Of a stretch of 64,000 nt of DNA, positions 61,162 to 64,000 are shown in pieces (the stretch's first letter is position 1; every line of letters begins with the position of its first letter). Source of the DNA: Prevotellamassilia sp. (GTDB lineage: Bacteria > Bacteroidota > Bacteroidia > Bacteroidales > Bacteroidaceae); contig VSQE01000001.1 in NCBI GenBank assembly GCA_009775705.1, positions 1 to 64,000 on the forward strand, given 5' to 3'. The translations under genes were made by a program, and so were the position numbers. Below the pieces are notes generated by a model. The model was not told the origin of the DNA. It saw nothing but the letters and a program-made list of their open reading frames with translations, and made no database searches.

Positions 61162-61962
61162 ATGAAAGAAAAACTGACAGTAGTGAAAGTGGGCGGGAAG
61201 ATCGTCGAGGACGAGGCCTCCCTCCATCGTCTCATCCGTAGCTTTTCGGCCCTTTCCGGCCACAAGGTGCTCGTACACGGCGGTGGCCGCACCGCCACCG
61301 ATGTGGCGGCACGGTTGGGACTGGCCACGCAGATGGTCAACGGCCGCCGGGTGACGGATGCCGATATGCTCCGGGTGGTCACGATGGTCTATGGCGGACT
61401 GGTCAACAAGAATGTGGTGGCCCGTCTGGCCGCGCAGGGAATCTGTGCGCTCGGACTGACCGGAGCCGATGTCGACGTGATGCGTTCCCACCGCCGGCCG
61501 GCCGGCGAGGTGGACTACGGTTTTGTGGGCGATGTGGACCGGACGGACGGCGCCCGCCTGGCCGCGCTTGTGCGCGGCGGCATTGTTCCGGTCATGGCGC
61601 CGCTCACCCACGACGGCGCGGGAAATCTCCTCAATACGAATGCCGACACCATTGCCGCCGAGACGGCGAAGGCTTTGGCCGGGTTCTTCGATGTGACGCT
61701 GGTCTATTGTTTTGAGCATGCCGGCGTGCTGCGCTCGCCCGATGACGAAGGCAGTGTGGTTCCCCATATCACGCCCGAAACTTTCGGTGAACTCGTGGAA
61801 AGCGGTACCGTGTCGGGCGGCATGATTCCCAAACTGGAGAACTGTCTCGATGCCGTCCGCGCCGGTGTGGCGCGTGTCGTCATCACCGCTTCGCCCGGAT
61901 CTGCCGCCGCTCCCGACGGGGAGTTGCGGATAGAGAAGGGCTGTACCGTCATCAGCAAATAA
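61162..61962 (+). CDS. argB: Acetylglutamate kinase
   Basis: 266 residues of the amino acid kinase fold; phosphorylates N-acetylglutamate in arginine synthesis. KVGGKIVED near the start binds the phosphates, HGGGRTATDVAARLG binds substrate, GLTGADVDVM and NTNADTIAAETAKAL provide further conserved residues, and SGGMIPKLENCLDAV near 215 carries the catalytic Lys. No N-terminal arginine-sensing extension is visible, so feedback inhibition is less likely. The rest of the arg pathway is not in the window. Confidence 0.95.
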   Translation: MKEKLTVVKVGGKIVEDEASLHRLIRSFSALSGHKVLVHGGGRTATDVAARLGLATQMVNGRRVTDADMLRVVTMVYGGLVNKNVVARLAAQGICALGLTGADVDVMRSHRRPAGEVDYGFVGDVDRTDGARLAALVRGGIVPVMAPLTHDGAGNLLNTNADTIAAETAKALAGFFDVTLVYCFEHAGVLRSPDDEGSVVPHITPETFGELVESGTVSGGMIPKLENCLDAVRAGVARVVITASPGSAAAPDGELRIEKGCTVISK

Positions 61963-61973
61963 AGAAACCGCGT

Positions 61974-63260
61974 ATGAATCCCGAAACATTCCATCCTGTT
62001 ATTCCCGATGCTGCTGCCATCGAGGTCATGGCGCCGGCCGGTTCGCGTGAGGCGTTGGCCGCCGCGTTGAATGCCGGAGCCGATTCCGTCTATTTCGGCA
62101 TCGAGTCCCTCAACATGCGCGCCCATTCGGCCAGCCGCTTCACCTTGGACGATCTGTCCGGCATCGCTGAGGCCTGTACGGCCCGCGGTGTGCGGTCCTA
62201 CCTGACTGTCAATACCATCATCTACGACGAGGATCTGGACCTGATGCGCCGCATTTGCCGTGCCGCCCGTGAGGCCGGCATTTCCGCGATCATCGCGGCA
62301 GATGTGGCCGTGCTCGCCTATTGCCGCGAGATAGGCATGGAAGTGCATCTCTCCACACAGCTGAACATCTCGAATGCCGAAGCCCTGAAATTCTATTCCC
62401 GCTATGCCGATGTTGTGGTGCTGGCCCGCGAGCTGAATCTCTCGCAGGTGAGGAAAATCTATGATTCCATCGGTGAAAGCGCCATCTGCGGTCCTTCGGG
62501 ACAGCCCGTCCGGATAGAGATGTTCTGCCACGGAGCGTTGTGCATGGCCGTCAGCGGGAAGTGCTATCTCTCTCTCGACAATCTGGGTCGTTCCGCCAAT
62601 CGGGGCGAGTGCATGCAGGTGTGCCGCCGAAGCTATACCGTTCGCGACCGCGAGACGGGCGTGGAGCTGGACGTGGACAACAAATACATCATGAGCCCCA
62701 AGGACCTGAAAACGATAGGTTTCATCGACAGGATGATACGGGCCGGTGTGCGTGTCTTCAAGATCGAAGGCCGCGCCCGCAGCGCCGAGTACGTCTATAC
62801 CGTGGTGAAATGCTACAAGGAGGCTGTCGCCGCCGTGGCCGACGGCACTTTCTCCGAAGAACGGGTGAAAGAATGGGACCGCCGTCTCTCCACCGTCTTC
62901 AACCGTGGCTTCTGGGACGGCTATTATCTGGGCCGTCGTTTGGGCGAATGGAGCGAAAAGTACGGTTCGTCCGCCACAGAGAAGAAAGTCTATGTGGGCA
63001 AGGGCATCAAATATTTCTCCCGTCTCGGAGTGGGGGAGTTCTATATCGAGGCCGGCGGGATAGAGGTGGGCGACCGTCTCCTTGTCGTCGGGCCCACCAC
63101 GGGTGTGCTGTACGTCACGGCCACCGACATTCACGGTGACGGCGGCGCGCAGCAGAAGGCCGTGAAAGGGCAGGCCGTTTCGATTCCCGTTCCCGAGAAA
63201 GTGCGGCCTTCCGACAAACTCTATAAACTGGTAAGTAACGATGAAAAGGCTGCTTTTTGA
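61974..63260 (+). CDS. U32 family peptidase-like protein (tRNA/rRNA hydroxylation type)
   Basis: 428 residues. The U32 signature lies near 182-205: EMFCHGALCMAVSGKCYLS, then GECMQVCRRSY with clustered Cys. The N-terminal barrel begins IEVMAPAGSREALAAALNAG. Characterised relatives (TrhP/RlhA) act in hydroxylation of tRNA or rRNA bases rather than proteolysis; which one this is cannot be decided here. It starts 11 nt after argB and overlaps the HAD gene by 20 nt, so argB-U32-HAD is a tight operon. Confidence 0.93.
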   Translation: MNPETFHPVIPDAAAIEVMAPAGSREALAAALNAGADSVYFGIESLNMRAHSASRFTLDDLSGIAEACTARGVRSYLTVNTIIYDEDLDLMRRICRAAREAGISAIIAADVAVLAYCREIGMEVHLSTQLNISNAEALKFYSRYADVVVLARELNLSQVRKIYDSIGESAICGPSGQPVRIEMFCHGALCMAVSGKCYLSLDNLGRSANRGECMQVCRRSYTVRDRETGVELDVDNKYIMSPKDLKTIGFIDRMIRAGVRVFKIEGRARSAEYVYTVVKCYKEAVAAVADGTFSEERVKEWDRRLSTVFNRGFWDGYYLGRRLGEWSEKYGSSATEKKVYVGKGIKYFSRLGVGEFYIEAGGIEVGDRLLVVGPTTGVLYVTATDIHGDGGAQQKAVKGQAVSIPVPEKVRPSDKLYKLVSNDEKAAF

Positions 63261-63879
63261 TTTCGGCGGAGTGCTTGTCGATTTAGACAAGCAGCGCTGC
63301 ATCCGTGCCTTCGATGCGCTGGGATTCGACATCCGTCCCTATCTCGGCACCTACGTCCAGGCCGGTTTTTTCTCGGCTCTGGAGCGCGGTGAGATTTCCG
63401 TGGCCGGATTCTGCGAAGAGTTGCGCCGTGTCAGTGGTTTGTCCGACCTGACGGACGAGGCCGTCGTCGGTGCGTGGCGGCAGTATCTGACCGGTGTTCC
63501 CGCCGAGCGTCTCGAACTGTTGCTGAAGGCCCGCCGCCATTATCCGCTCTATGTGCTGAGCAACACCAATTCCGTGCATTGGGACATGGCACGCGACGAC
63601 TATTTCCGTTATGGCGGCCGCACGGTGGAGGATTTTTTTGAAAAGGTATTCCTGTCCTGCGAGCTGGGTGTGGAGAAACCTTCGCCCAAGATATTCCGTG
63701 CCGTTGTCGAAGGCATCGGCTGCGATCCCGGCGAGATACTTTTCTTCGATGATTCCGAGGTCAACTGCGAGGCGGCCCGCCGTTGCGGCTTAGAGGCCCG
63801 CATCGCTCCCGCCGGCAGTGTGTGGCTGGACTATTTTGATGCGGACGGCCGTCTGAAAGAAGAAACCTCTTCCAACTGA
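63241..63879 (+). CDS. HAD-superfamily hydrolase (subfamily IA type)
   Basis: 212 residues. The nucleophile motif is altered in a way common for this branch: FDFGGVLVDLD, with the first Asp as nucleophile and a Gly instead of the usual second Asp pair partner. Motif II is in YVLSNTNS, motif III Lys in GVEKPSPKIF and motif IV in ILFFDDSEVN. The cap domain is helical (about 20-85). It is a phosphatase or phosphotransferase of unknown substrate. It overlaps the U32 gene by 20 nt and is followed by ribF after 7 nt. The adjacency suggests, but does not show, a flavin nucleotide or sugar phosphate role. Confidence 0.88.
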   Translation: MKRLLFDFGGVLVDLDKQRCIRAFDALGFDIRPYLGTYVQAGFFSALERGEISVAGFCEELRRVSGLSDLTDEAVVGAWRQYLTGVPAERLELLLKARRHYPLYVLSNTNSVHWDMARDDYFRYGGRTVEDFFEKVFLSCELGVEKPSPKIFRAVVEGIGCDPGEILFFDDSEVNCEAARRCGLEARIAPAGSVWLDYFDADGRLKEETSSN

Positions 63880-63886
63880 GACAGAC

Positions 63887-64000
63887 GTGGAACATCGGGA
63901 TTCGGATATTACGCTGATCAGCAGTCGGACGGTACGGGCCGAGCAGGAGTTCTGTGCGGCTACGGGCTTTTTCGACGGTGTTCACCGCGGCCACCGTTTT
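63887..64000 (+). CDS. ribF: Riboflavin kinase / FAD synthetase, N-terminal fragment
   Basis: A GTG at 63887 opens 38 codons running to the window edge. They contain the nucleotidyltransferase motif TGFFDGVHRGHRF (ATP-binding HxGH-type), diagnostic of the FAD synthetase half of RibF. It lies 7 nt after the HAD stop in the argB-U32-HAD run. The GTG start is inferred from position and the short upstream gap. Confidence 0.85.
   Translation, partial: MEHRDSDITLISSRTVRAEQEFCAATGFFDGVHRGHRF

Overview
The window reads as chromosome of a fairly GC-rich member of Bacteroidales (Bacteroidota), probably near Bacteroidaceae/Prevotellaceae. Support: repeated promoters of the Bacteroides type (TTTG, 19-20 nt, TAnnTTTG); many lipoproteins and a TonB-dependent receptor; families largely confined to this phylum (DUF5689, DUF4294, DUF2851, choice-of-anchor J, the GH3-like acyl-adenylase family); and secreted proteins ending in a 'LSGRRV ... 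KKVLVK' tail. The species cannot be named from sequence alone. I see no prophage, insertion sequence, CRISPR array or rRNA. One tRNA is present (Arg-CCT).

Layout. 1-5.7 kb (minus): a surface-uptake operon made of a TonB-dependent receptor, a DUF5689 lipoprotein, a choice-of-anchor J lipoprotein and a lipoprotein cut by the window edge. A secreted endonuclease/exonuclease/phosphatase protein is divergent, followed by hisS. 8.5-15 kb (minus): a 54-residue peptide gene, a secreted F5/8 (discoidin) protein and a large GH2 beta-galactosidase. 15-17 kb: a 226-bp noncoding repeat, NhaD and tRNA-Arg. 17-24 kb (minus): cysS, pdxB, DUF3108, an Ig-like lipoprotein and a GH3-like protein. 24.4-28.1 kb (plus): ndk, acpP, fabF and rnc, with two long RNA hairpins between the last three. 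28.3-28.6 kb: a second, inverted copy of the repeat. 28.7-34 kb (minus): an amphipathic lipoprotein, a GH33 sialidase and floA. 34-43.5 kb: prmC/ribD, rnr, DUF4294, an SLC13 permease, an AEC transporter and a flavodiiron protein. 43.6-47.5 kb (minus): a lipoprotein with an uncertain start, and polA. 47.6-48.6 kb: polyprenyl synthase. 48.8-57.8 kb (minus): a housekeeping run of DUF2851, thioesterase, dprA, mnmG, apt, uvrC, dtd, a MazG-like protein and deoC. 58-64 kb (plus): a DbpA-type RNA helicase, an outer-membrane barrel, a candidate small RNA, argB, a U32 protein, a HAD phosphatase and the start of ribF.

How it fits together: most of the window is core metabolism and information processing. 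The accessory signal is glycan harvesting (sialidase, beta-galactosidase, discoidin protein) and the TonB/lipoprotein/nuclease locus. The most unusual structure is noncoding. Two 226-bp elements, about 88% identical by hand alignment and in inverted orientation 13 kb apart, each carry a full promoter, a very short predicted transcript with a terminator, and about 21-nt A-tract repeats. A second A-tract repeat family lies behind terminators at 48.6 and 60.9 kb. The rnc operon carries RNase III-substrate-like hairpins.
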